Positions 34,896-43,300 of a stretch of 64,000 bases of DNA are shown in pieces. A program made the translations under genes and the position numbers. Numbering within the stretch: the stretch's first letter is position 1; each line of letters starts with the position of its first letter. The DNA is taken from positions 24,275 through 88,274 of the forward strand of contig JAYTOK010000091.1 of NCBI GenBank assembly GCA_043747835.1, in the 5' to 3' direction. The notes below the pieces were generated by a model that ran no database searches, was not told the DNA's origin, and was given only the letters and a program-made list of their open reading frames with translations. The DNA is from CADEED01 sp043747835. Lineage in GTDB: Bacteria; Pseudomonadota; Gammaproteobacteria; Steroidobacterales; Steroidobacteraceae.

Positions 34896-35771
34896 TCAAC
34901 GCGCGCCGATGATTTCGCGCGCGCGCTTCTTCATCGTTTCATACCGCTTCGCGGACTCGGCGCACTTCGTGGCGGCCATCTTGCTGGAGGCCTGCACGCG
35001 TCCGGCGCCGCGGCCCGTGAACACGAAGACCTGCGATTTGGGGCCGTTTGGCGTCCAACGGTGGAACGGGCCCCACTGCGTGCCTTCGACCTTCGGCAAT
35101 CCCGCTTCCAGCAGCGCGCACTCCTCGGTCGGTAGATAGCTAGAGTGCACCCGCAGCGTCCTGAGCTTCTTCAGGGTCAGCGCCGGAAGCATCGCGGGAT
35201 ACCTGGCGCGGATCTTCGTCTGAAAGAGGGCCAGCACTTCGAGCGAGCGCAGTCCGCGCAGGAATTCGACGTCCGCGATCGGCTGGTTCCAGTCCAGCGT
35301 GCCGTGGATCGCGAGATAGCGCAGTGCCTTGATGCCTGCGAGTCCGCCGAAGTCCTCGACCCGACGCAGATTCTCGAGGTGTAGCGCGCGCAGCTTCTTC
35401 AGGCCAGCCAGCGGCGAGAGATCGTCGAATCCGGAAATGTATTCCAGCACGAGTTCCTCGACCGACCGCATCCCCGAAATGAATCCGATGTCCTTCGGTC
35501 GAGCGTGCGTGATGCGCAATCGTCTGATCTTGCTCAGCACGCCGACGGCCTCGAGCTGCTCGGCCGTTGGCTCGTGCAGCGTGAGCTCTTCGAGTCGCGG
35601 CAACGTCAGTACCCGGCGCCAGTTTTCTTCGTCCTTGCCGATCGTGACGATCTTGATCCTGGGATCGCCCTCGCGGACCTTGCCGATGCCGTACGCATAG
35701 CGTTCACGGTTGGGAACGATGGTCCAGTAGCCCTTGTCCCGCGGTAGCGAGTCGCCGAAGTGATGCTTCAT
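34896..35771 (-). CDS. leucine-rich-repeat protein
   Basis: The 291-residue cytoplasmic protein has about seven irregular LRR units between residues 55 and 215 (LPRLEELTLHEP, LSKIRRLRITHARP, MRSVEELVLEYIS, LKKLRALHLENL, IKALRYLAIHG, LRSLEVLALFQTKI, LKKLRTLRVHSS). A basic C-terminal tail follows. It has no signal or membrane segment. LRRs bind proteins, but no partner is visible. The 225 bases between it and the pectate lyase start hold nothing I can support beyond possible promoter sequence. Confidence 0.75.
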   Translation of the reverse strand: MKHHFGDSLPRDKGYWTIVPNRERYAYGIGKVREGDPRIKIVTIGKDEENWRRVLTLPRLEELTLHEPTAEQLEAVGVLSKIRRLRITHARPKDIGFISGMRSVEELVLEYISGFDDLSPLAGLKKLRALHLENLRRVEDFGGLAGIKALRYLAIHGTLDWNQPIADVEFLRGLRSLEVLALFQTKIRARYPAMLPALTLKKLRTLRVHSSYLPTEECALLEAGLPKVEGTQWGPFHRWTPNGPKSQVFVFTGRGAGRVQASSKMAATKCAESAKRYETMKKRAREIIGAR

Positions 35772-35817
35772 GCGGCGGAGGCTAACGAGCCGGATCGCTC
35801 ACTTCCAGCCCGGCACT

Positions 35818-36042
35818 TCAAGCTGTGACCTGGCCCACCACTCGGCGCACCCAGGGCGCGATGAACGTGACGGTGGGAAACGCGACGGGCCACGTCGCCG
35901 CGCAGCTCTTGAGCCACTGCGAGACAAATCCTTCCTGGAATCCCATGCTGGTCGCGAGCACGAAGGCGGACACGATGGCCACCATGATGGAAGAGAGCAG
36001 AGCGCCGAACACGAGAGGCGCGAATCGAGAGGGAATACGCAT
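35818..36042 (-). CDS. DUF2798 small membrane protein
   Basis: The 74-residue protein has two membrane helices with the family pattern RFAPLVFGALLSSIMVAIVSAFV and WPVAFPTVTFIAPWVRRVV. The function is unknown. It lies two bases after the DUF2938 gene, and both are transcribed away from a MerR regulator, so they form one MerR-controlled unit. Confidence 0.85.
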   Translation of the reverse strand: MRIPSRFAPLVFGALLSSIMVAIVSAFVLATSMGFQEGFVSQWLKSCAATWPVAFPTVTFIAPWVRRVVGQVTA

Positions 36043-36043
36043 G

Positions 36044-36538
36044 TCAATCTCCAGTAGCCAACAGGGTTGCGGTGACGAAGAGGCCGCTGCCGAACACGGC
36101 GTGATTCACGAGGCTCTGCAGGCGCGCGGAGTTGGGCCGCGGCGTGCGGCTCGCGGCTAGACCTGCGCCCATCGCGGGCTGGATCACGAGGAAGGGCGCC
36201 AGTACGGTGCCGACACCGACCAGCAGTGCGGGAATGAGCGTCGGCTGCCGAAGCCAGTGGATGCCGAACATCGCGGGCAGCACACCGGCGAAGGCGATGC
36301 CGATCGCGTAGTGCGCGATCCAGCCGATCGCGAGTTCTCCCGTGACGCGGGCCGCCTTCGCGATCGCATCGTGACGTGCGTGCCCGCACGCGAGATGCGC
36401 GATCCAGCGGCCGACCATGGCGTAGTTCGGTGGCGCCACGCCGAGCAGCCGCTTGCGCAGCAAGGCCCAGACGTCCGTGGCAGCCGTTGCTCCGGCGCCG
36501 ATCAACAACACGCGCAACCAATCGTCCGTGTCCATCAC
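36044..36538 (-). CDS. DUF2938 membrane protein
   Basis: The 164-residue protein has four membrane helices and the DUF2938 features GAGATAATDVWALLRKRL, NYAMVGRWIAHL and GELAIGWIAHYAIGIAFA. It is the first gene of a two-gene unit with DUF2798 and is divergent from a MerR regulator across 66 bases containing a dyad. A transport or stress role is conjecture. Confidence 0.82.
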   Translation of the reverse strand: MMDTDDWLRVLLIGAGATAATDVWALLRKRLLGVAPPNYAMVGRWIAHLACGHARHDAIAKAARVTGELAIGWIAHYAIGIAFAGVLPAMFGIHWLRQPTLIPALLVGVGTVLAPFLVIQPAMGAGLAASRTPRPNSARLQSLVNHAVFGSGLFVTATLLATGD

Positions 36539-36577
36539 TCACTCCTTGCCTTCGATTCGACCTGCGGCCAGAGTGCC

Positions 36578-36597
36578 ACTTCAAGTCAACTTGAGGT
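36578..36597. promoter_or_regulatory. MerR-type operator between divergent genes
   Basis: ACTTCAAGTCAACTTGAGGT is a near-perfect dyad centred on CA. It strongly resembles the SoxR/CueR-type consensus CCTCAAGTTAACTTGAGG. It lies eight bases before the MerR start and 40 bases before the divergent DUF2938 start, where MerR regulators bind between -35 and -10. Confidence 0.65.
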
Positions 36598-36604
36598 CAA
36601 GCCC

Positions 36605-37009
36605 GTGCGGGATCTGGATATCGGCGAAGTGGCCAGCCGGGCGGGGATTCCCGCCTCGACGCTGCGGTTTTACGAAGACAAGGGCCTCGTCCGGTCGGTC
36701 GGCCGGCACGGCTTGCGGCGCCAGTTCGATCGCGAAGTGCTCGAGCGCCTCGCGTTGATCGCGCTCGGACGCTCCGCCGGATTCTCGCTCGATGAGATCG
36801 GGCGCATGTTCGCGCAGGACGGCAAGGTCCGGATCGATCGGCACCTGTTGCTGGCCAAGGCGGGCGAGCTGGAAGAAACCATTCGCAAGCTCGGAGCCAT
36901 GCGCGCGGGATTGCTGCACGCCGCGGCTTGCCGCGCGCCGAGTCACATGGAATGCCCGACGTTTCGCAAGCTGCTGCAGCGGGCGAAGCCGCCGCCGCGT
37001 CGCCGCTAG
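36605..37009 (+). CDS. MerR-family transcriptional regulator
   Basis: The 134-residue protein begins with the MerR winged helix (DIGEVASRAGIPASTLRFYEDKGLV, RRQFDREVLERLALIALGRSAGFSLDEIGRMF), then a dimer coiled coil and a short tail with CRAPSHMECPTF. The two Cys could bind a metal or sense redox. The four-Cys SoxR cluster is absent, so it is not SoxR although the operator looks SoxR-like. It starts at GTG 36605. The divergent DUF2938/DUF2798 pair is the likely target. Confidence 0.88.
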   Translation: MRDLDIGEVASRAGIPASTLRFYEDKGLVRSVGRHGLRRQFDREVLERLALIALGRSAGFSLDEIGRMFAQDGKVRIDRHLLLAKAGELEETIRKLGAMRAGLLHAAACRAPSHMECPTFRKLLQRAKPPPRRR

Positions 37010-37753
37010 CTAGAGACTTCCCAGCCGGACTTTCCGCTTCCAGCCCAGCAACTCGATGAACTCGCCGAACACGCGCTCGCTCAGCGTCGAGGCGTGCGGC
37101 GAATGCGCGTGCGTGTCGCGCAGGATGTGGTCGAGGTGATGGTCGGGTCCGGCGCTCATCGCCTCGCTGCGATATTCCGGCACGTGCAGCCAGCGCTGGA
37201 TCAGGTGCGCGTCCGCTTCGAGATGGAACTGCAGCCCGTAGGCGCGATCGCCGTAGCGAAATGCCTGGTTGGGGCAGGTGGGCGTGCTCGCGAGATGCAC
37301 GGCGCCGGGCGGCAGGTCGAAGGTGTAGGCGTGCCATTGGAAGACATGCTGATGTTCGCCCAGGTGGCGGCACAGAGGATCCGCGCCCGCGTCGGCCGTG
37401 GGATTCAGCGGATACCAGCCGATCTCGCGCACGGTGTGCGGCCGGACGTTCGCGCCGAGCGCCGCGGCCAACAATTGCGCGCCGAGGCAGATGCCCAGAA
37501 TCGGAATGCCGCGCGCCAGTGCTTCCTGGATGGCCGCGATCTCGGTGGTTAGGTGTGGAAAGCGGTCCGCCTGGTCCACGTTCATCGGGCCGCCGAGCAC
37601 GACGAGACCGTTGTACCGGCTCACATCGGGCCGCTGGTCGGGTTGTCGCGAGAAGTTTATGTAACGTATGCGGAAGCCGGCGCGCCGGAGCATCGGGTCG
37701 AACACGCCCAGCGGTTCGCGGGCCGAGTGCTGGAAAACGAGAAGTTTGCGCAT
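37010..37753 (-). CDS. class I glutamine amidotransferase-like protein
   Basis: The 247-residue protein has the full GATase fold: GGPMNVDQADRFPHL, the nucleophile Cys in GICLGAQLLA and the His in GLQFHLEAD. It stands alone without a synthase domain, as in GuaA-like amidotransferases of unknown partner (YfeJ/GatD-like proteins). ATG 37753 begins the conserved MRKLLVFQHS. Its stop lies directly beside that of the MerR gene. Confidence 0.88.
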   Translation of the reverse strand: MRKLLVFQHSAREPLGVFDPMLRRAGFRIRYINFSRQPDQRPDVSRYNGLVVLGGPMNVDQADRFPHLTTEIAAIQEALARGIPILGICLGAQLLAAALGANVRPHTVREIGWYPLNPTADAGADPLCRHLGEHQHVFQWHAYTFDLPPGAVHLASTPTCPNQAFRYGDRAYGLQFHLEADAHLIQRWLHVPEYRSEAMSAGPDHHLDHILRDTHAHSPHASTLSERVFGEFIELLGWKRKVRLGSL

Positions 37754-37833
37754 TGCGTGCGCGGATTCTGCCAGATCGGGCACTTTTCCCCGAGCGCCGT
37801 GTCGGATCCCGTGACCGACACGGAGGGTTTCCG

Positions 37834-38337
37834 ATGAAGACCAGACTCATGTTCGCGGGATTGTTCTTGTTGGGCGGTCACGGTTGGGCCGCGGAAATCC
37901 CCAATCCCCTGATCGACTACCCGGCCTTCGAGAGCAACGTGCGCGAGGTGGGCAGGGTGCGCAAGGACCGCCGCGTCACCGAGAAGCAGTTCATCCGCAT
38001 GGCGTCGGACCCGGCGACGATAGTGCTCGACGCCCGCAGCGCGCGGATGTTCGGGCTGCTGCACATTCGCGGTGCGAAGAACCTGAGCCTTCCCGACATG
38101 ACGGTTGAAGAACTCGCGAAAGTCATCCCGTCGAAGTCGACGCGCGTGCTCATCTACTGCAACAACAATTTCTCGAATGAGCCCGCGGCGTTTCCGTCGA
38201 AGGCGATCGAAGCTTCGCTCAACGTCTACACGTTCAACGTGCTGCACAGTTACGGATACACGAACGTGTACGAGCTCGGCCCTCTGATCGACACTTCGAA
38301 GTCGAAGCTCGACTTCGAGCGCGCGGACGCAGGTTAG
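37834..38337 (+). CDS. exported rhodanese-like protein
   Basis: The 167-residue protein has a signal peptide (GLFLLGGHGWAA) and one rhodanese domain: ATIVLDARSARMFGLLHIRGAKNLSLPDM, then LIYCNNNFSNEP in which the Cys takes the catalytic place. The loop is longer than in sulfurtransferases (CNNNFSNEP), so it may bind rather than transfer sulfur. GGAGG precedes ATG 37834. Confidence 0.85.
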   Translation: MKTRLMFAGLFLLGGHGWAAEIPNPLIDYPAFESNVREVGRVRKDRRVTEKQFIRMASDPATIVLDARSARMFGLLHIRGAKNLSLPDMTVEELAKVIPSKSTRVLIYCNNNFSNEPAAFPSKAIEASLNVYTFNVLHSYGYTNVYELGPLIDTSKSKLDFERADAG

Positions 38338-38406
38338 GCGTCCCGCAATCGGGAAATTTCGCGGCGCCCTCTAGGCGGCGGATGATCGTGCGCATATCTT
38401 CCGCGC

Positions 38407-38868
38407 ATGAACACTCAATGGATTCTCCTCGGCGGATTCACGGCCGGGTTAATCGACATCGTCTATCCGACGACGAAAGCCGTGGTGGCCGGCAACTCGC
38501 CGCTGCGCCCCTGGCTCGGTGTCGCGAGCGGGTTGTTAGGCCCGCCGGCGCGCGAGGGTGGCGTCGGCATGGCGGCGCTCGGCGTCTTCCTGCACCTGCT
38601 GATCTGCGTCTCCGCGGCGTTCGTGTTCTATTTTGTAGTCCGCGCATTTCCGTGGTTCGTGAAGCAATGGCTGCTCGCCGGCGTCGTGTTCGGCTTCGGG
38701 TTCCTGCTAGTGATGAACTACGTGATCCTGCCGCTCTCGCGGATCGGCAAGCCGCTCTATGCCGGCGAAGGCTTTCTCTGGGCGATCGTGGCGCACATCC
38801 TGATGATCGGGCTGCCCATCGCGTTCTGCGTGACGCGCGGAATGAAAAAGGTTCACGTGACGGTGTAA
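38407..38868 (+). CDS. small integral membrane protein of unknown function
   Basis: The 153-residue protein has four membrane helices (about 5-25, 55-82, 88-108, 122-143). The GLIDIVYPTTKAVVAG segment before a conserved ARPREG-like turn (PPAREGG) recurs in an uncharacterised proteobacterial family. No transport motif is visible. It stands alone, 45 bases ahead of the hydrolase gene. Confidence 0.7.
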   Translation: MNTQWILLGGFTAGLIDIVYPTTKAVVAGNSPLRPWLGVASGLLGPPAREGGVGMAALGVFLHLLICVSAAFVFYFVVRAFPWFVKQWLLAGVVFGFGFLLVMNYVILPLSRIGKPLYAGEGFLWAIVAHILMIGLPIAFCVTRGMKKVHVTV

Positions 38869-38913
38869 TCGATCTCTTGCTAGGCTGTCCCGAACAAGCC
38901 TCGGGAGACATCG

Positions 38914-39732
38914 GTGAAAGAAGAAACTTTCGCGGGCCGCGGCGGCACGAAACTCCATTTGCGATCCTGGCGAGCGGCAATGCCGCGTGCAGTCGTCGTC
39001 ATCGTCCACGGCGTCAACTCGCACAGCGGACAATACCTCTGGTCCGGTGAGAGGCTCGCGGCCGCGGGTTTCGCCGTATACGCGTACGACCACCGCGGTC
39101 GCGGCAAGTCCGAAGGTCCGCGCTTCTACATCGACGACATCTCCGACTACACCGAAGACCTCGGCACCGTCGTCGCGCTCGCGAAAGCGCGCGAGCCCGG
39201 CCTCAAGATTTTCGTGCTGGGCCACAGCGCGGGCGGCGTCGTGTCGTGCACCTGGGCGCTCGATCACCAGAAGGAAATCGCGGGCTTCATCTGCGAGAGC
39301 TTCGCGTATCGCGTCCCGGCCCCCGCGCTAGTGCTTTCGATCGTCAGGTTCCTGGGGAAGGTCGCGCCGAAGCTGCCCGTGCTGACGCTCAAGATGAAGG
39401 ACTTCACGCGCGACCCGCAGGCGCTCGCCGCGCTCGACGCCGATCCGCTCACGCTCAGAGAAGTTCAGCCCGCGCGCACGGTGGCGGCATTGCTCGATGC
39501 GACCGATCGCATGACGCGCGAGTTCAGCACGCTGACGCTGCCATTGCTGATCGTCCACGGAACGCTCGACAAGGCGACCGTGCCCGCGGGTAGTCAGTTC
39601 TTCTACGACAACGCCGGCTCGAAGGACAAGACGCTGAAGCTCTACGAAGGGCACTTCCACGATTTGCTCAACGACCTCGGCAAGGAACAGGTCCTTGCCG
39701 AAATCGTCGGCTGGATCGACGCGCGCAACTAG
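38914..39732 (+). CDS. alpha/beta hydrolase, monoacylglycerol-lipase-like
   Basis: The 272-residue enzyme has the serine-lipase layout: HGVNSHSGQYL, YDHRGRGKSEGPRFY, nucleophile in VLGHSAGG, acid in VHGTLDKATVP and His in EGHFHDLLND. These are the markers of monoglyceride lipase/lysophospholipase-like proteins. The GTG start at 38914 follows a weak AGACATCG. The cytoplasmic role is unknown. Confidence 0.88.
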   Translation: MKEETFAGRGGTKLHLRSWRAAMPRAVVVIVHGVNSHSGQYLWSGERLAAAGFAVYAYDHRGRGKSEGPRFYIDDISDYTEDLGTVVALAKAREPGLKIFVLGHSAGGVVSCTWALDHQKEIAGFICESFAYRVPAPALVLSIVRFLGKVAPKLPVLTLKMKDFTRDPQALAALDADPLTLREVQPARTVAALLDATDRMTREFSTLTLPLLIVHGTLDKATVPAGSQFFYDNAGSKDKTLKLYEGHFHDLLNDLGKEQVLAEIVGWIDARN

Positions 39733-39761
39733 TTCGGCAAGCACCAAAGTGAGGAGCCGCC

Positions 39762-40133
39762 ATGCCAAAAATCAAAGCCGCCACGATCCCTGACTACATC
39801 GCCGCCGCGCCGAAGCCCGCGCAGAAAAACCTGCGCGAGCTCTACGCAATCCTCAAGAAGGCGGCACCCAAGGCGCAGGAGACCATCAAGTGGTCGATGC
39901 CGATGTTCGAGGACACACGGATCCTGTTCGCATTCGCCGCGTTCAAGTCGCATGTGAACTTCATACCGACGCCTTCCGTGCTCGAGTCGTTCCGAAAGGA
40001 GCTCGCGGACTACACGACGGGCAAGGGATCGATCCAGTTTCCGCACGATGCGCCTCTGCCAAAAGCGCTGATCGCGAAAATCGCGAAGCAGCGGATCAAG
40101 GAACTGCGCGAGAATGACGCGCGGTGGATGTAA
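39762..40133 (+). CDS. DUF1801 (YdhG/iron-chaperone-like) protein
   Basis: The 123-residue protein follows the DUF1801 pattern: TIPDYIAAAPKPAQKNLRELYAILKKAAP, ETIKWSMPMFE, FAAFKSHVNFIPTPSVLESF, then LPKALIAKIAKQRIKEL. Relatives resemble frataxin-like folds and are sometimes called intracellular iron chaperones. GAGGAG precedes the ATG. It lies 29 bases after the hydrolase gene. Confidence 0.87.
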   Translation: MPKIKAATIPDYIAAAPKPAQKNLRELYAILKKAAPKAQETIKWSMPMFEDTRILFAFAAFKSHVNFIPTPSVLESFRKELADYTTGKGSIQFPHDAPLPKALIAKIAKQRIKELRENDARWM

Positions 40134-40236
40134 CCCCAGGCCGGCCTGAACTGCGTCACAGACCGGGCTTGTTAGTGCCGGGTGTAGGCAGCCTCTGACA
40201 AGGGTGCGCGAGGAGCTTCGATAGACTCCGCGTCAC

Positions 40237-42426
40237 ATGGCCTGGTCCCGTCTGCTATTCCTGAGCACCCTCGAACGGCGCGTATTTCTCGTCGCGGTGG
40301 CCAGCCTCCTGCCGGTTGCCGTTTTCTCATGCGTGCTGCTGATCTCGAACGCGCGGGCACAGAAGGATCAGCTGCTGCGCGCGAACGAAGACACGATGTT
40401 CGCTCTCGTCAGTGCGGTGGACGCGGAGCTCAAGAGCGACATCGCGGCACTCGACGCGCTCGCGGCGAGTCCGCGTCTCGCGCGCGGGGATTTCGCCGGC
40501 CTGCGCGAAGAAGCGCTCGAGCTGCTGGGCCGGCGCGCGACCTGGCTCAACATCGAGGTCATCGACAACGAGCGGCAATATATGAATGCGCGCGTGCCCG
40601 AGGACGAGGTGCTGCCGGCGGTGCTGGAGCCGGCCCTGATCGCTGAAGTGATGGCGACGAAGCAGCCGGTGGCGGGCCAGATCGTTTTCTCGCCCCTGCT
40701 CGATCTGCACGCGGTGGCGGTCGTGGTGCCCTATCTACGGCAGGGGCAGGCGAAGTACGTGCTCGCGGCGATGGTCACGCCCGATTCCTTCCTGGACCTG
40801 CTCGAGCTCGAAAACGTCACGTCGGAAGGCGTCATCGCCGTGGTCGACCGGAAGAACCGCGTCGTCGCGCGCTCGCTCAACCAGTCGCAGTGGATAGGCA
40901 AGCAGCCGTCGCCCGGACTGCTGGCGATGCTCCGGAGCGGCGTGCTGCACGGCAGCCTGAGTACGAAGACGCTCGAGGGCGTGCCGGTCTACACCGTGTT
41001 CCGTCGCTCGGCGTTTTCGGGTTGGGCCGGAGCCGTCGGCATCTCCCGGATCGAAGTCGACGCGCCCGTCATCCGTGCGTATCTCGTGCTCGGCGGGTCG
41101 GTGCTGTTTTCGATCCTGCTGGGTCTCGTCGCGGCGGCGGTGGTCGGGCGCACGATCGTGGAGCCGATGAGCCAGCTCGAGGAAAGTGCGGCGCGCGTGG
41201 GTCGCGGGGAAGCGCCGCTGGCGCCGCGCACGCGACTGCCGGAAGTGCAGCGTGTCGCGGTTGCGCTGTCGAAGGCGCACGCGGAGCGCACTGAGCTGTT
41301 TCAGCGCGAACGCGAGGCGCGCGTCGCCGCGGAAAATGCCAGCAAGGCGAAGGACGAGTTCCTCGCGATGCTGGGCCACGAGTTGCGCAATCCGCTCGCC
41401 GCGATCACGAACGCGGCGAATCTCGTCGAGCGTCAGCGTCACACGCTCGAGCCCGCGGCGGCCACGGCCACCGACATCATCACGCGGCAGGCCCGGCATC
41501 TCTCGCGCATGACGGACGATCTGCTCGACGCGGGCCGCGTGATCCTCGGCAAGATCTCGCTCACGCGCGCGCCGATCGACCTCGCTGTCGCGGTCACGGC
41601 GGCGCTCGAGAATCTGCGCAGCACGCAGCGTCTCGGCGATCACGACGTGCAGGCCTCGCTCGGTCCCGTGTGGGTGTTTGCGGATGCGACGCGCATCGAC
41701 CAGATCATCGGCAACCTCCTGACGAACGCCGTGAAGTACACGCCGGCCGGCGGACGAATCCGGCTCACGACACGGCGCGAGGGCGCGCAGGCGGTGTTCG
41801 TCGTCGAGGATTCCGGCATCGGTCTCGAGCCCGAACTGCTGCCGCGCGCCTTCGAGCTGTTCGTGCAGGGAGAGCGTGCGCTCGATCGTTCGCAGGGCGG
41901 GCTCGGCATCGGCCTCACCCTGGTTCGCCGGTTGGCGGAACTCCACGGCGGCAGCGTCGACGCCGAGAGTCCCGGCAGCGGGAGTGGCGCGACGTTCACG
42001 CTGCGGTTGCCGGCGATCGAAGCGCCCGCGAGCATTTCGAATGTTCGCGTCGACGCGCCGGCGCCCGTGGCGAAGCACGTCGCGCTGGTCGAGGACAACG
42101 ACGACGCGCGCGTCAGCCTGCGCATGCTGCTCGAGTTCGAAGGACACACGGTCTACGAAGCCGCCGACGGCACCGCGGGCATCGACCTCATCGCTGGCGA
42201 GCCGCGCATTTCCATCGCCTTCGTCGACATCGGTCTGCCGGGCGTGAGCGGCTATGCCGTCGCCCAGTCTCTGCGCGCGAGCCGCGGAAAATCGCTGCGG
42301 CTCGTGGCCATGTCGGGATATGGCGGCGATCAGGACATCGCGCAGGGCATCGAAGCGGGGTTCGATGCATACATCGTGAAGCCGGCGGACCTCGAGAAGC
42401 TAGGCGCCGAGCTCGCGAAGGCGTAG
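40237..42426 (+). CDS. hybrid sensor histidine kinase/response regulator
   Basis: The 729-residue protein has two membrane helices (about 16-38 and 285-310) flanking a dCache-like periplasmic sensor, a HAMP-like linker, HisKA with His381 (MLGHELRNPL), HATPase_c (NLLTNAVKYT, DSGIGLE, GGLGIGLTLV) and a C-terminal receiver with acceptor Asp664 (AFVDIGLPG) and Lys in YIVKPAD. A separate output regulator is not nearby. The next gene, 11 bases on, encodes a lysozyme-like protein, so the pair may be cotranscribed. Confidence 0.92.
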   Translation: MAWSRLLFLSTLERRVFLVAVASLLPVAVFSCVLLISNARAQKDQLLRANEDTMFALVSAVDAELKSDIAALDALAASPRLARGDFAGLREEALELLGRRATWLNIEVIDNERQYMNARVPEDEVLPAVLEPALIAEVMATKQPVAGQIVFSPLLDLHAVAVVVPYLRQGQAKYVLAAMVTPDSFLDLLELENVTSEGVIAVVDRKNRVVARSLNQSQWIGKQPSPGLLAMLRSGVLHGSLSTKTLEGVPVYTVFRRSAFSGWAGAVGISRIEVDAPVIRAYLVLGGSVLFSILLGLVAAAVVGRTIVEPMSQLEESAARVGRGEAPLAPRTRLPEVQRVAVALSKAHAERTELFQREREARVAAENASKAKDEFLAMLGHELRNPLAAITNAANLVERQRHTLEPAAATATDIITRQARHLSRMTDDLLDAGRVILGKISLTRAPIDLAVAVTAALENLRSTQRLGDHDVQASLGPVWVFADATRIDQIIGNLLTNAVKYTPAGGRIRLTTRREGAQAVFVVEDSGIGLEPELLPRAFELFVQGERALDRSQGGLGIGLTLVRRLAELHGGSVDAESPGSGSGATFTLRLPAIEAPASISNVRVDAPAPVAKHVALVEDNDDARVSLRMLLEFEGHTVYEAADGTAGIDLIAGEPRISIAFVDIGLPGVSGYAVAQSLRASRGKSLRLVAMSGYGGDQDIAQGIEAGFDAYIVKPADLEKLGAELAKA

Positions 42427-42437
42427 GGTTCGCGGTG

Positions 42438-43226
42438 ATGCCAGACCTCACTCCACAAGTCTCCAACCGGCTGCGCCGGATCCAGAACGCGCTCGGTGTC
42501 GAAGCGGACGGCCTGTTAGGGCCGGAGACGCTCACGGCGCTAGAAAAGAAGCTCAAGGTCAAGGTCACGCCGGCCAACGCGAGCCTCGAGTGCTCGGGCA
42601 AGAGCCTCGACCTGATCGTGCGTTGCGAGATTACGTCGCCGCAGGTGTACGAAAGGCTCTACCGTCGCCCCGCGTGGCCGGGCGGCGAGAGCGGCGTAAC
42701 GATCGGTATCGGGTACGACCTCGGGTACGCGACGCGCGAGCAGGTCGAGGCCGATTGGGGTCCGCACCTCGAGCAGCCGGATCGCGAAGCACTGCGCGGC
42801 GTGATCGGCGTGAAGGGTGCGGTTGCCAAACAACTGGCGAGGAACATCTCGAAGGTCTTGATGCCGCTGGCGGCGGCGGAGCACGTGTTCTACACGCGCA
42901 CACTGCCACGCTATGGACGCATGACGCGCGAGGTTTTCCCGGGCGTGCAGGACCTGCCGCCGGACGCGCAGGGCGCGCTGTTGTCGCTGGTGTTCAATCG
43001 CGGTGACGATGTGCGCGCGACCGAACCGCGGCGGCGGGAGATGCTGGAGATCCGCAATTTGCTGAAAGGCGGCGCACGTTCGTTGGGCGACATCGCGGCG
43101 CTCGTCGAGTCGATGGTCAGGTTGTGGCCGACGGTAGCGGGGCTGCGGGATCGGCGCATCAAAGAGGCCGCGATGATTCGGGGCGCGCGGCGCGCGTATC
43201 AGAAAGACGAGATCGTCGTCGTGTAG
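42438..43226 (+). CDS. peptidoglycan-binding/lysozyme-like protein
   Basis: The 262-residue cytoplasm-type product (no signal) has an N-terminal peptidoglycan-binding-like helical part (VSNRLRRIQNALGVEADGLLGPETLTALEKKL). A lysozyme-like domain follows, in which CEITSPQVYERLYRRPAWPGGESGVTIGIGYDLGY carries the candidate catalytic Glu and the GVTIGIGYDLG strand of GH24-like enzymes. Lack of a signal peptide suggests release by a holin or lysis, or secretion by another route, as for phage-derived proteins. It follows the hybrid kinase by 11 bases. Confidence 0.7.
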   Translation: MPDLTPQVSNRLRRIQNALGVEADGLLGPETLTALEKKLKVKVTPANASLECSGKSLDLIVRCEITSPQVYERLYRRPAWPGGESGVTIGIGYDLGYATREQVEADWGPHLEQPDREALRGVIGVKGAVAKQLARNISKVLMPLAAAEHVFYTRTLPRYGRMTREVFPGVQDLPPDAQGALLSLVFNRGDDVRATEPRRREMLEIRNLLKGGARSLGDIAALVESMVRLWPTVAGLRDRRIKEAAMIRGARRAYQKDEIVVV

Positions 43227-43300
43227 GTTTGGGGTCGCGCGTAAATTGCGCTCACCTACGCCCTGATTCTTACCGGACTCGCCTGGTTTCTTATCAGGCC

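Noticed and set aside
43223..43300. Possible attachment-site repeats beside the foreign gene (GTAGGT/ACCTAC and CCTGAT/ATCAGG)
   Set aside because: The arms are only six bases with long loops, and no matching direct repeat was seen at the other end near 44930-45030.
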